Positions 1-8,552 of a stretch of 32,084 nt of DNA are shown here, in pieces. Below the pieces are notes generated by a model. It was not told the DNA's origin and did no database searches. It was given only the letters and a program-made list of their open reading frames with translations. The stretch comes from Spirochaetaceae bacterium (GTDB lineage Bacteria; Spirochaetota; Spirochaetia; DSM-2461). Both the position numbers and the translations under genes were made by a program. The stretch lies in the NCBI GenBank assembly GCA_027858495.1, contig JAQICO010000098.1:1-32084 (forward strand), read 5' to 3'. Each line of letters starts with the position of its first letter. Position 1 is the first letter of the stretch.

Positions 1-168
1 TATAAAATTGATACAGAAGCAGAACAGGAACTAGCCTCGGCCTTCGGGATTCAGAGTATTCCCAGCATACTTTTTATACCCACCGATGATAAACCACAAA
101 TGGCCATGGGAGCTTTACCCAAGGAAAGTTTTGTGGAAACCATAAAAACAGTATTAAAAGTTGAGTAA
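1..168 (+). CDS. Thioredoxin-family protein, C-terminal fragment
   Basis: The window opens inside this gene; 55 residues remain before a TAA at 166-168. The fragment reads as the second half of a thioredoxin fold: a beta strand and helix ending in FGIQSIPSILFI, where the SIPS sequence is the conserved cis-proline loop that sits opposite the active site, then a beta hairpin (GAL) and a C-terminal helix. The CXXC motif would lie upstream of the window, so I cannot tell whether it is redox-active. It could be a thioredoxin, or a thioredoxin-like domain at the end of a longer periplasmic or cytoplasmic protein. A weak hairpin (TTAGTAT/ATACTAA, 180-201) follows the stop without a T run. Confidence 0.75.
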   Translation, partial: YKIDTEAEQELASAFGIQSIPSILFIPTDDKPQMAMGALPKESFVETIKTVLKVE

Positions 169-240
169 TGGTGATCGGGTTAGTATTTTTATGGATACTA
201 ATAAATACCCATTTTTAATGAATAGTCTATAAAGTATTTA

Positions 241-390
241 GAAGGGAGCTGTCCCAAAAGTCATGATTTAGTTCTGAGACAAGGCGTTTTTTGAACCGGC
301 AACACAGTATAGATGTGCAACATGAGTAGCCCGTGCAGAAAATCTACGCATTATCAGGGCTAAAGGGGACTTTTGCCACAGCCCCTTTTT
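241..390. repeat. MITE-like element with imperfect terminal inverted repeats
   Basis: The left arm at 242-270 (AAGGGAGCTGTCCCAAAAGTC onward) and the reverse complement of 361-387 (AAGGGGCTGTGGCAAAAGTC onward) align over nearly 30 positions with few mismatches, enclosing about 90 bases without a convincing ORF. TATTTA occurs immediately outside both ends (235-240 and 391-396), a possible target duplication, although it is AT-rich and could be chance. The GGGGCTGTCCCAAAAGTC type of end resembles, from memory, ends of bacterial insertion sequences. The element sits between convergent genes and its right arm runs into a T tract, so the long hairpin may also act as a transcription terminator. Confidence 0.5.
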
Positions 391-393
391 TAT

Positions 394-1962
394 TTAAATC
401 TTTCTGTACACTCGATAATCGATGTGATATTTTTTAGCCCGAATCCCCATCATACGGTTAGTGAGACCCAGCATTTGTGATGCCTTGAGTAAATTACCCC
501 GAGTACATTTTAAAGCTTCAACAATCATTTCATATTCCAAAGCATCTAAACGCTGTTCCAGGGTTCCCTCCTGGTTTTTTTCAGGGAGAGGATATTCTGC
601 CATCTGAAGAGACGGGGGAAGATGATACCCATGAATGCTAATGTCGTCACTGAGTATTACAGCCCGTTCTATGGCATTTTCCAATTCCCGTACGTTCCCC
701 GGCCAATGATAGGCAGTCAACATATCTATGGCGGGTGTAGATAGTCGATTTATTTGTTTTGTATTTTGATTATTATATTTTTCGATAAAATGTTCTGCCA
801 ATAAAATGATATCAGCCTTACGTTGACGAAGCGGCGGAACGGGAATAGGAATAATATTCAAACGGTAATAAAGATCTTCCCTAAAGGTTCCCTGCTTTAC
901 CATGGTCTCCAAATCGCGGTTGGTAGCCGCAATTATACGGGCGTGAGTAAACAACGTCTCAGATCCTCCAACTCGTTCAAACTCTCTCTCCTGAAGTACC
1001 CGCAGTAGCTTGGCCTGCACCCCAAGACTGACTTCTCCAATTTCATCTAAAAAGATACTGCCATCCTTGGCTTGTTCAAAACGACCAATTCTTCGATTCA
1101 TGGCGCCGGTAAAGGCTCCGCGTTCATGGCCGAATAATTCACTTTCTATAATAGATTCAGGTAAAGAGGCACAGTTCAATTTTATAAAAGGCGAATCTTT
1201 CCTACCACTCAATTCATGAATACATTGGGCGACCAACCCCTTACCTACACCACTTTCCCCAAGAATAAGCAGGGTTGCATCACTGGTGGCAATCTTTTCA
1301 ACCATTTGATAAAGTCTCTGCATTACCTTGGAATTACCCTTGAGTTTATCACTGATATGTCGGTTGTCCTCTAAACGTTCATGCAAAGAAAAATTCTCAG
1401 ACCGTAGTTGATCCATCTCCTCTTCTAGATTCTGGTAATGCTGAACCGCATGATAGAGGATACTGGCACAAATTTTTAACATAACGTTCTTTTGCTGTAA
1501 TTCCTTTGGACTCAGATCTTCAAAAAATGCACTTAAAGCTCCAATGGTTCCAAGACCTGATTTTACGGGAATACAGATAAAGCTTAAGACCTGACCATCA
1601 TGCATGGAATAACCTGTACGATTAAGAAAACGTTTATCCTGAGATATATCGGGTATCAACATTTCCTGACCAGACTCCACTACACGCCCAGTGATACCTT
1701 CACCCAGAAGATATACCGCCCGATCTCTATTTTGAGGATCAACACCACAACCGTCTTTAAGATAAATCTTACCTGTTTTTCGATTAAATATAGATATCAT
1801 ACTTCTTACACAGGGCAAAGAATCGTTAATTAAATGTAAAACTTGATGGAGGTTATTCTGTATGTTTTTATCACCAAGAATAATTCGGCTAATTTCTGCC
1901 ACCAGATTCAGAGGTTCCAGATTATGTTTGTCTAGGTCTAATTTCTCTGCTGATTTTGTCAT
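394..1962 (-). CDS. NifA-like sigma-54-dependent activator (GAF-AAA+-HTH)
   Basis: A 522-residue enhancer-binding protein that would remodel sigma-54 RNA polymerase using ATP. An N-terminal GAF sensor (about 20-175) contains GEGITGRVVESG and DISQDKRFLNRT, strings typical of NifA GAF domains. The AAA+ domain has Walker A GESGVGKG (235-242), the sigma-54 contact loop GAFTGA (282-287) and Walker B GSIFLDEIGE (301-310). The C-terminal Fis-type helix-turn-helix ends in MMGIRAKKYHID, which matches the NifA C-terminus. No nif genes are in the window, so a role in nitrogen fixation is unproven; an orphan activator of another regulon is equally possible. The start is supported by AGGAG nine bases upstream (1972-1976). 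The stop lies at the edge of the inverted-repeat element. The gene appears to be driven by a sigma-54 promoter of its own. Confidence 0.9.
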   Translation of the reverse strand: MTKSAEKLDLDKHNLEPLNLVAEISRIILGDKNIQNNLHQVLHLINDSLPCVRSMISIFNRKTGKIYLKDGCGVDPQNRDRAVYLLGEGITGRVVESGQEMLIPDISQDKRFLNRTGYSMHDGQVLSFICIPVKSGLGTIGALSAFFEDLSPKELQQKNVMLKICASILYHAVQHYQNLEEEMDQLRSENFSLHERLEDNRHISDKLKGNSKVMQRLYQMVEKIATSDATLLILGESGVGKGLVAQCIHELSGRKDSPFIKLNCASLPESIIESELFGHERGAFTGAMNRRIGRFEQAKDGSIFLDEIGEVSLGVQAKLLRVLQEREFERVGGSETLFTHARIIAATNRDLETMVKQGTFREDLYYRLNIIPIPVPPLRQRKADIILLAEHFIEKYNNQNTKQINRLSTPAIDMLTAYHWPGNVRELENAIERAVILSDDISIHGYHLPPSLQMAEYPLPEKNQEGTLEQRLDALEYEMIVEALKCTRGNLLKASQMLGLTNRMMGIRAKKYHIDYRVYRKI

Positions 1963-2001
1963 AGCGCCATGCTCCTATTTTTAAAAAGTCCAAAAACTTA
2001 T

Positions 2002-2019
2002 TTGCAAGAAGGATACCAA
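2002..2019 (-). promoter_or_regulatory. Sigma-54 (-24/-12) promoter for the NifA-like gene
   Basis: On the minus strand the sequence TTGGTATCCTTCTTGCAA fits the sigma-54 consensus TGGYAYR-N4-TTGCW at every position except R, with GG and GC exactly ten bases apart. The predicted transcription start, about 12 bases downstream, is near 1992. That gives a leader of roughly 30 bases containing the Shine-Dalgarno site of the NifA-like gene. A sigma-54 activator behind a sigma-54 promoter suggests autoregulation or a cascade. I looked for TGT-N10-ACA upstream activator sites between this promoter and 2143 and saw none. Confidence 0.6.
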
Positions 2020-2143
2020 TCGGCATGACAGGGGAGAGATTCTATAAAACATCAGCGAAAGCTACATAACAGTAGCAAAAGGGGCCTGTTTTTCACATAA
2101 ATGTATTTATTGTGGAATTTGTAAATAAAAATTTTATCGAATC

Positions 2144-4564
2144 TTAAAGATATAAGTTTATTTGCTCAATCAATAGATGGAAATCTGCTTTTAGAGATGA
2201 AATAATCTGGGTTATTTCTTTAACATTCCCTTGAGCTGCTGCTATTTCAAGCTGTTCCGCCCTTTTCCCCAGGGTATTCATGCTTAAATTCCAGGAACTC
2301 CCCTTTATGGAATGTGCTTCTTGGCGTAGTTGCTCCCATTGTTCCTGAACAATCAGAGCATCAAAACTCTGTAGCTGCTTTTGAAGCTTTTCTTTATATT
2401 TTGGAAGAATATCGAGGACCACTGCTTCATTGCCTAAAAAGGTTTTCAAAGCCTCTTGATAATCAAAAACGGCTGGATTGCCAAGTAAAGGAGAGTTTGA
2501 AGATGGAGTTTCCTCTTGTTGAAAATCTATATCTTCCCCCGGAACCTGATCGTCCGAGGATAATTCCTCCAACTCAGCTGACGGATTATCCTCCTGTAAA
2601 TATTTTGTTAAATAGACTAAAAGATCTTCCTTTTTGAATGGCTTATGTAATATATCATCCATACCTACTTTTTCACATCGCTGTCGTTCGTCCTTAACGG
2701 CACTGGCCGTTACAGCGATGATGGGTAATTGGCAACCCATATTGCGCAGCTCTTTGGCAGCCTCATAACCATTCATCACTGGCATTTGACAATCCATAAA
2801 AATTAACTCAGGCTTAGTCTCTCCATAGAGTTCCAAGGCTTCTTTACCGTTTTCAGCACAATAAACCTGACAGCCTAGTTTTTCTAAGATGGTCTTAAAG
2901 AGCTGTTGATTTACAAGATGATCTTCCACCACTAGGATTTTTCTATGAAGCAGCTCCATGGACGGATCAACTTGGTCCTCTATCTGTATAGAATCCACGG
3001 TGGGTAGCTCCTCCAAGAGAGAACTATCCACCCGATCCCCACTTCTCAAGGTTCGATAAACCTTGGCAATCAATTCTTTGGGATTCATGGGCTTTGTAAC
3101 ATAATCGTCGAACCATCCGAGAAGTTTCATCTTAGCTTCATCGGTACTGCGCCCCTTCATCGGAGTTAAGATAAGGGGAATGTCTATATCCTGATCAGAA
3201 TGAACCTCACTGGCAAACTGCCATCCGTCGATTCCAGGCATCTGCTGATCCACCAAGCAGATTTGATAACCAGGCCCTTCCAAGGGATTTTTTAGGATCC
3301 TCAAGGCGTCTTCCCCCCGGGCAATCTCCCTTACCTCTGCCCCCCAGAACCGAAGATATCGGGCTGTAAGATTACGAATTCTGTCGTTATCATCGACCAA
3401 TAAAATTTTTACAGAGCTCAGAAATTTCGAGGGAAGAGGCAAAATGTCATCATGAGAATCCAAAATCTCCATGCCCAGGGTAAAATAAAAGCTGGAACCC
3501 CTGCCAGGGTCGCTGTTAAAATCCAGTTGACCGCCCATCCCTTCTACCAAATTACGGGAGATATACAACCCTAAACCCGTACCGCCATATTTTCGCGTGG
3601 TGGAGCTATCAGCCTGCTGAAAGGCCGCAAAAAGATTTTGCTGTTTGTCCAAGGGAATACCGATGCCGGAATCTTCAACTTGAATATGTATGAAGGAAAT
3701 ATTTCCATCCCGTCGTTTTTCTTCACAGATTAGAATAATTTGACCCTTGGAGGTAAATTTACATGCATTGGTGATTAAATTTACCACCACTTGACGAATT
3801 CTTACAGGATCACAACGCAGCATTCGGGGAACCTCAGGAGCAATGTATAATCCCAACTCCACTCCTTTATTATGAACTTCCAAGGTTACCATATTCACAA
3901 TACTATTGAGCAGATCGTGAAGATCGAAGGGAGTGTATTCTATCTCTAATTTACCGGCTTCAATTTTGGACATGTCAAGAATGTCGTTTACCAGAGATAT
4001 TAGAACTGTAGCTCCGAATTGAATCTGAGAACTGTATTCCTGCTGTTCTTCATCCAGAGCTGTATCCAATAGTAGTTCAGACATACCTATGATCGTATGA
4101 ATGGGAGTGCGGATTTCATGACTGGTATTTGCCAGAAATTCGGTTTTTACCCGGGTGGCTTCTTCTGCCTGCTCCTTGGCGCTTCTCAATCCCCGCTCGA
4201 GCTCTTTTACCGTGGTTATATCGTGTAATATAGCGACTATGCCATTAAAATCCGGAGTATTAATTTTCTTTAGATGAAATTGTCCCCAACGTATTTCCCC
4301 GGAAGGCGCCAAATAGCGGCAGGATATTTTTAAAGCCTGCCGGGAAGGATCTTCTGTAAAGAGCTTTAATGTCTTCCGCCAGGGATCTCTGTCATTTGGA
4401 GCGATGCAGCGGGAAATGCTTTGTCCCAGTAAAGGCAGATTTGCCACCATCCGGCTGAAACTACTGTTGCTGTCCACCAGGCCGCCGCTCAATGAAAGAA
4501 GAACTACACCCTCCGGTGAATTTTCGTAGAGTTCTTCAAGACTTATATCTTTAAAAAGATTCAT
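2144..4564 (-). CDS. Hybrid sensor histidine kinase (PAS-HisKA-HATPase-REC-REC-HPt)
   Basis: An 806-residue multi-step phosphorelay kinase. A PAS-like sensor occupies about 1-120 and there is no signal peptide or membrane segment, so it should sense a cytoplasmic signal. The dimerisation helix carries the phospho-accepting His149 in TSHEIRTP. The ATPase domain shows the N box LITNACKF (Asn266), G1 DSGIGIP and G2 [10 protein letters not shown]. Two receivers follow with phospho-aspartates at about 439 (LVDQQMPG) and 591 (FMDCQMPV), then a C-terminal HPt domain with His751 in HSIKGSS. All phospho-residues for a His-Asp-His-Asp relay are present. The gene starts five bases after the stop of the two-receiver protein without a clear Shine-Dalgarno site, so it is probably translationally coupled. 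The output partner may be that protein, the NifA-like activator, or another target. Confidence 0.93.
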   Translation of the reverse strand: MNLFKDISLEELYENSPEGVVLLSLSGGLVDSNSSFSRMVANLPLLGQSISRCIAPNDRDPWRKTLKLFTEDPSRQALKISCRYLAPSGEIRWGQFHLKKINTPDFNGIVAILHDITTVKELERGLRSAKEQAEEATRVKTEFLANTSHEIRTPIHTIIGMSELLLDTALDEEQQEYSSQIQFGATVLISLVNDILDMSKIEAGKLEIEYTPFDLHDLLNSIVNMVTLEVHNKGVELGLYIAPEVPRMLRCDPVRIRQVVVNLITNACKFTSKGQIILICEEKRRDGNISFIHIQVEDSGIGIPLDKQQNLFAAFQQADSSTTRKYGGTGLGLYISRNLVEGMGGQLDFNSDPGRGSSFYFTLGMEILDSHDDILPLPSKFLSSVKILLVDDNDRIRNLTARYLRFWGAEVREIARGEDALRILKNPLEGPGYQICLVDQQMPGIDGWQFASEVHSDQDIDIPLILTPMKGRSTDEAKMKLLGWFDDYVTKPMNPKELIAKVYRTLRSGDRVDSSLLEELPTVDSIQIEDQVDPSMELLHRKILVVEDHLVNQQLFKTILEKLGCQVYCAENGKEALELYGETKPELIFMDCQMPVMNGYEAAKELRNMGCQLPIIAVTASAVKDERQRCEKVGMDDILHKPFKKEDLLVYLTKYLQEDNPSAELEELSSDDQVPGEDIDFQQEETPSSNSPLLGNPAVFDYQEALKTFLGNEAVVLDILPKYKEKLQKQLQSFDALIVQEQWEQLRQEAHSIKGSSWNLSMNTLGKRAEQLEIAAAQGNVKEITQIISSLKADFHLLIEQINLYL

Positions 4565-4569
4565 GGCTG

Positions 4570-5826
4570 TTAAAAATCACTATCCAGCATTTCCAGAGCC
4601 TTTTCCATAATCCCTTGAGGCTTAATCGGTTTCACAAGATAACTGCCCACATTATACTGCATCACCTTTTGCACGCTCTCTTTACGGGAAAGCCCGGTAA
4701 GAACAATGACGGGAATCTTTTTAGAATAGGTACTTAAAAACTGTAATACAGCAAAGCCGTTAAGTCCGGGCATCACTAGATCCAAAAAAATCAAATCCAA
4801 AGATTGTTGGTTATTTAATGCAGTAATAAACTCATTGCCGTCCTGATAGGTCAATAGATTCCATTGGGTATCCGCAATGGCAGATTGAACGATGGAATGA
4901 ACAATAAAATCATCGTCCACCACAGCAATATTAAAGGTTTTCTCATAGAGCCTTTGCCTTCTACCTTCCTTGGCCTCATTGGCAAAGTTTAGCTGAAAGG
5001 CCTCTTGATTCATATCCTGTTTAGCACTGAAAAACTGATCCTGAACGTTATCCTGCTCTGCAGTCAGCTTTTCTAATCCCTGAATACCCAATAGACCGTC
5101 CATAGCCTTCTCCAAGGTGGAAACCGTCTCAATGCCCTTCAATTCAATATCTTCTTTAATATAGTTACGTATTGCCTCGGAAACAGTAAGTATTTTTATC
5201 TGTTTTGAAGAGCTGCAAAACTCCAGAATATCTTTAAGCAGATCCCCCAGTTTCCATAATTCCTTATCATCACTTTGAATATCAGTCATCAATAAGAGGA
5301 TTCTAGGGAATTGGACTTTATAAAGGCTCAATAACTCAGCCACTTTATATCTTAATAAATGAAATTTTTCTCTATTAAATCCCTGGGCTATTTCAATAAA
5401 AAGAATTTTATCATTAAGATGAGCATCCAAGATACAGGGAGTGTTATCCAGTTGTATATCCACATTGATAGCCTTGGAGACCGCCTCCATGAGGGTATCA
5501 ATTTTTAGAGGTTTGAATAATACGCTTTTAACACCCAGCCGTCCTACCTGCATCACCGTATCTTTATCCACTCTACTGGTGGTTATCAATACGGGAATAT
5601 CCTTATGGTTTGGACTCTCTGCCTTATATTTTAAGATTTCCATGGAGCTTTTACGGGATAAATAATAATCCATAATCACCAAATCAGGGATTTCGGTGCG
5701 TAGTTTTCCAAATCCGTCTAGTCCATTAATCCCCTGGATTACTTCAAAGCCATAACTGGAAAGCTGTTTTGTAAGGAAATCTCTTACTAAAGAGGAGTCA
5801 TCAATCACTAGAATACGTTTTGCCAT
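4570..5826 (-). CDS. Two-receiver response regulator with a central STAS-like domain
   Basis: A 418-residue protein with a receiver at each end. The N-terminal receiver (1-120) has the acidic pair IDD, phospho-Asp53 in IMDYYL and Lys105 in FKP. The C-terminal receiver (298-418) has VVDDD, Asp349 in FLDLVMPG and Lys in LVKPIKP. The region between them (about 138-246) is unannotated by motif. Its order of strands and helices, with [13 protein letters not shown] and [12 protein letters not shown] at the end, looks to me like a STAS fold; this is inference only. There is no DNA-binding or enzymatic output domain, so it probably works as a phosphate sink or protein-interaction hub. It is the first gene of a pair with the hybrid kinase, five bases upstream of it. 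The start ATG has only a short AGGG nearby. Confidence 0.87.
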   Translation of the reverse strand: MAKRILVIDDSSLVRDFLTKQLSSYGFEVIQGINGLDGFGKLRTEIPDLVIMDYYLSRKSSMEILKYKAESPNHKDIPVLITTSRVDKDTVMQVGRLGVKSVLFKPLKIDTLMEAVSKAINVDIQLDNTPCILDAHLNDKILFIEIAQGFNREKFHLLRYKVAELLSLYKVQFPRILLLMTDIQSDDKELWKLGDLLKDILEFCSSSKQIKILTVSEAIRNYIKEDIELKGIETVSTLEKAMDGLLGIQGLEKLTAEQDNVQDQFFSAKQDMNQEAFQLNFANEAKEGRRQRLYEKTFNIAVVDDDFIVHSIVQSAIADTQWNLLTYQDGNEFITALNNQQSLDLIFLDLVMPGLNGFAVLQFLSTYSKKIPVIVLTGLSRKESVQKVMQYNVGSYLVKPIKPQGIMEKALEMLDSDF

Positions 5827-5917
5827 ACCCTATAATCTAATCTTATATAGGAAATATCGCAAATAGTTTTTATATGCTGGGGTAGAAAAAAAGCAAAATT
5901 TATTCTATGAAAGGACT

Positions 5918-7156
5918 ATGACTTCATGTTCTATGGCAGGCATTCACAGTATTACTGAAAAAAAAGTAAATCTCAAAAGCTGGGGTCCCTTTATCTTCGA
6001 AGGTAACGTACAGCAAAAAGAATGCAGAATTTTTGACAGCCAGGGCAGTCTGTCCAGCATAAAGAACCATATTGGACTTAGAACCTTTTACTGGGAAGGG
6101 GATTTTCTAATCCGGGAATGCCAAATCGATTCTTCAGAGGAAATAGTTGAAGAGATTATCTACCATCTGGATTCTCGGGGATTCTGCACTCTCCGTGAAA
6201 TAAAAAGAGCCGGCCAAGAGAATCACCAAAGAATTAAACGTAAAGCGGAACAGGGTGGTCTAATCGTGATAGAACAAGACGGATCGACCCTTCGAGCCAT
6301 TCAGAGAGATAATAATGACCGGGTTGTAAAAGAAATAATCTACACAGGAGAAAATCCCGACAGAATTATTCATTATAGCTACGACCAGCAGGGGCGTTTA
6401 ATACAGAAGGATCAAAAGGAGGCCCAGGGAGTTCTGAGAAACAGAGAAATCCGAAGTTATGGTGATGGTGGTGAAATGATTCTTCAACGCTGGGAAGATG
6501 GACAGGGCCACAATATAAGAGAACTGCATTACTCTTATCCCCATGGTGAAAATGCCCTGTGGCTGCTCTGCCAGGTGAGTTTACCCCATCCCATTTTCAA
6601 AGGCAAATTGAAGCCCATTTATAGACTCTACCGAGAAATAAATTTTTATCCACAACAGCAGCCATTGACAGTTCGGCAAAGAGAATCCCAGGAGCAGATC
6701 CCATTAAAACAAGGGGAAAATTCCATTTCATCGATACAACCATCTCTCAATCAAAAAGGGGATACAAGTGAAGAAATAGAAGAGATAGAATTTTCCAATG
6801 GTAATTATTCAGGCCCCTTGAAGGAAAAGAAAATGCATGGCCGTGGGGAATTCCGTTTCAACGACGGCTCTATATATGTTGGAGAGTTTAAAGAGGGACA
6901 TATCCAGGGTAACGGGGAAATGGAATTCGCCGACGGAAGAATTTATCGGGGAGGATTTCAAAGGAATCAAATGCAGGGACAAGGCCAATGCAGCTGGCCC
7001 AACGGGGACCATTACAAAGGAACCTTTAATCAGGGAGAAATGCACGGACCAGGAGAATTTCGCTGGGCCGACGGCACCCTATTCCGAGGAATATTTGAAC
7101 ACAACAAGCCCTCAGAGCAGGGAATGCTTGAGCCGCCCTCAAAAAAAATGATGTAA
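5918..7156 (+). CDS. MORN-repeat protein
   Basis: A 412-residue protein with no signal peptide or membrane segment. From about residue 294 to the end there are five tandem MORN units, each of the form Y-x-G-x-F...G-x-G-x-(F/C)-x-(F/W)-x-(D/N)-G, for example YVGEFKEGHIQGNGEMEFADG. MORN repeats form an open beta sheet used for protein or lipid contact in known families. The N-terminal 290 residues contain loose YD-like strings (HYSYDQQGRLIQKD, IRSYGDGGEM) that suggest antiparallel beta hairpins, but I do not recognise a named domain. AAGGA lies just ahead of the ATG at 5918. A second in-frame ATG at 5933 is less well placed. The gene diverges from the two-receiver regulator across 91 bases. Function unknown. 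Confidence 0.82.
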   Translation: MTSCSMAGIHSITEKKVNLKSWGPFIFEGNVQQKECRIFDSQGSLSSIKNHIGLRTFYWEGDFLIRECQIDSSEEIVEEIIYHLDSRGFCTLREIKRAGQENHQRIKRKAEQGGLIVIEQDGSTLRAIQRDNNDRVVKEIIYTGENPDRIIHYSYDQQGRLIQKDQKEAQGVLRNREIRSYGDGGEMILQRWEDGQGHNIRELHYSYPHGENALWLLCQVSLPHPIFKGKLKPIYRLYREINFYPQQQPLTVRQRESQEQIPLKQGENSISSIQPSLNQKGDTSEEIEEIEFSNGNYSGPLKEKKMHGRGEFRFNDGSIYVGEFKEGHIQGNGEMEFADGRIYRGGFQRNQMQGQGQCSWPNGDHYKGTFNQGEMHGPGEFRWADGTLFRGIFEHNKPSEQGMLEPPSKKMM

Positions 7157-7181
7157 ACTCTTTATGAAGCGACTCAACCTA

Positions 7182-7508
7182 TCAATCACCAACTTCAGCT
7201 AATTCTTTAAGAAGGGTTATAGCCTCTTCTTTTTCCTTAATCTTTGTTTTTCTAACCGCCTTACGAATAACATTGTCCCAGTGTTTTTCTTCCAGGTCTT
7301 CCTTCATTTCTAAAAGGATCTCCAGAATTTCATCACAGCTGTCAATATTATATATTTTTTCTAAATCGTGAAAAAATAAATCATGGAGTTGATTGATAAA
7401 ATCTCCGGGGGTTCTGCTCTCTCGACTCTGTTTCCTTGCCAAGACCTCAGACTTTTTTTGAACTCTTTTTAATTCTCTTTCTTTTCTAGCTAGATCTGTA
7501 CTCTTCAT
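7182..7508 (-). CDS. Small charged coiled-coil protein, unknown function
   Basis: I do not recognise this 108-residue protein. It is rich in Lys and Glu. The first 35 residues are basic (KERELKRVQKKSEVLARKQSR) and likely helical; a central part with DFINQLHDLFFHDLEKIYNID looks like an amphipathic interaction helix, and the C-terminal third (KTKIKEKEEAITLLKELAEV) is again helical. There is no signal peptide or membrane segment. AGAGGTG lies four bases before the ATG, a good ribosome site, which supports real translation. It is downstream of the 325-residue gene by 66 bases on the same strand and convergent with the MORN gene. It could be a small nucleic-acid-binding or scaffold protein, but nothing decides this. 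Confidence 0.65.
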   Translation of the reverse strand: MKSTDLARKERELKRVQKKSEVLARKQSRESRTPGDFINQLHDLFFHDLEKIYNIDSCDEILEILLEMKEDLEEKHWDNVIRKAVRKTKIKEKEEAITLLKELAEVGD

Positions 7509-7574
7509 GATACACCTCTCAAACCGCTAGAGATGATAGACAGAATCTCCCAACTAATCAACACCCCACAGGGA

Positions 7575-8552
7575 TTAATCCAGGTCTTCTAGGTCTTCAG
7601 GATCATCATATCCAAGAATTTTTTCACCAGTTACGGTATAGATGGAATGAATAGCCCGGTAATATTCCAAGGCTTGGGGATAGTTGAACCCCTGAGTGGC
7701 CACCAGTATGTTATTCTCCACCTTGTTGCCCTCGGAATCCAATTTGTAAACGATTCTGCTGTTTACCACTTCCCGCAGGAAGGAAGGAAGTATACCATGG
7801 GATTTCATATAGGCAAAGAAGGATATATCTTCATCTATAAATCGGTTATCTGGAGAATAAAGATATTCCTGACCGTCAACAATCTCTTCAAAGGGACTTT
7901 TGGAATAGTGAAAGACCCTGCTTGCCGAAGTGGTATTGGTCAAAACATGTTCCTTGACCAATGTCTCAGTCATGAGATGAACCATCTCTCGAAATTCCTT
8001 CCATCCCAGGGTAATGCGCAGGGTCATCACTAATATATCTGTCTGCAGATTATTTTTATGTAAAATCGCAGGCATATCGTAGTTGACGATAAAATGTTCC
8101 TGTACCTTTTTTATGGTCTGCCCATGAAAAGTTAATAGATTTTCTTTGGGGACACGCATTGCAAAGAGTTCTTCCTCTGTAAGTCCCAGGGTTATCAAGG
8201 CTTCAAAAGCTCCCAAGATGGAAGCTTCTTCCCAAGGGACTGCGAAGTACTTGCTAAATTCCTTGCGCATAGAATCTGTAAAGGCTTCTTTTCCCATGGC
8301 GGCAAATAATAAATTTAAGGAATAATGATGTTCGATAATATGATTTTGCAGGATATAATCTCCTGGCATATTAGCTAAATAGACCATCTTCACATGTTTT
8401 TTTAGAAATGGATTATTATATATGACACTGACCAATATACTTTCTACTTTTACACCATTTGTTTCTGGTCTAAGATAGAGGTATACATCCTGACTTTTTC
8501 CCTGAATATCAGGCCCCTGGTAGGGAATCAGCAGGGAAGGCTTACGTCTCAT
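7575..8552 (-). CDS. Conserved-looking protein of unknown function, coupled to pfkA
   Basis: A 325-residue soluble protein without recognisable motifs, signal peptide or membrane helix. It begins with a strand-rich segment (SLLIPYQGPD, DVYLYLRPETNG, VESILVSVIY), followed by a mainly helical body with an HHYSLNLLFAAMGKEAF stretch, and ends in an acidic tail (DDPEDLEDLD). Its ATG overlaps the TGA of the phosphofructokinase gene by four bases (ATGA), so the two are almost certainly translated together. That tight coupling suggests a role tied to glycolytic flux or a shared regulatory need, but the sequence alone does not show one. It is not a kinase or isomerase by any motif I can see. Confidence 0.75.
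   Translation of the reverse strand: MRRKPSLLIPYQGPDIQGKSQDVYLYLRPETNGVKVESILVSVIYNNPFLKKHVKMVYLANMPGDYILQNHIIEHHYSLNLLFAAMGKEAFTDSMRKEFSKYFAVPWEEASILGAFEALITLGLTEEELFAMRVPKENLLTFHGQTIKKVQEHFIVNYDMPAILHKNNLQTDILVMTLRITLGWKEFREMVHLMTETLVKEHVLTNTTSASRVFHYSKSPFEEIVDGQEYLYSPDNRFIDEDISFFAYMKSHGILPSFLREVVNSRIVYKLDSEGNKVENNILVATQGFNYPQALEYYRAIHSIYTVTGEKILGYDDPEDLEDLD

Noticed and set aside
2020-2143. NifA-type upstream activator sites
   Set aside because: No TGT-N10-ACA found; only a TGT-N5-ACA that does not fit.
6837-7151. Second open frame within the MORN gene
   Set aside because: It shadows the repetitive MORN region in another frame; the repeat periodicity is only meaningful in the chosen frame.
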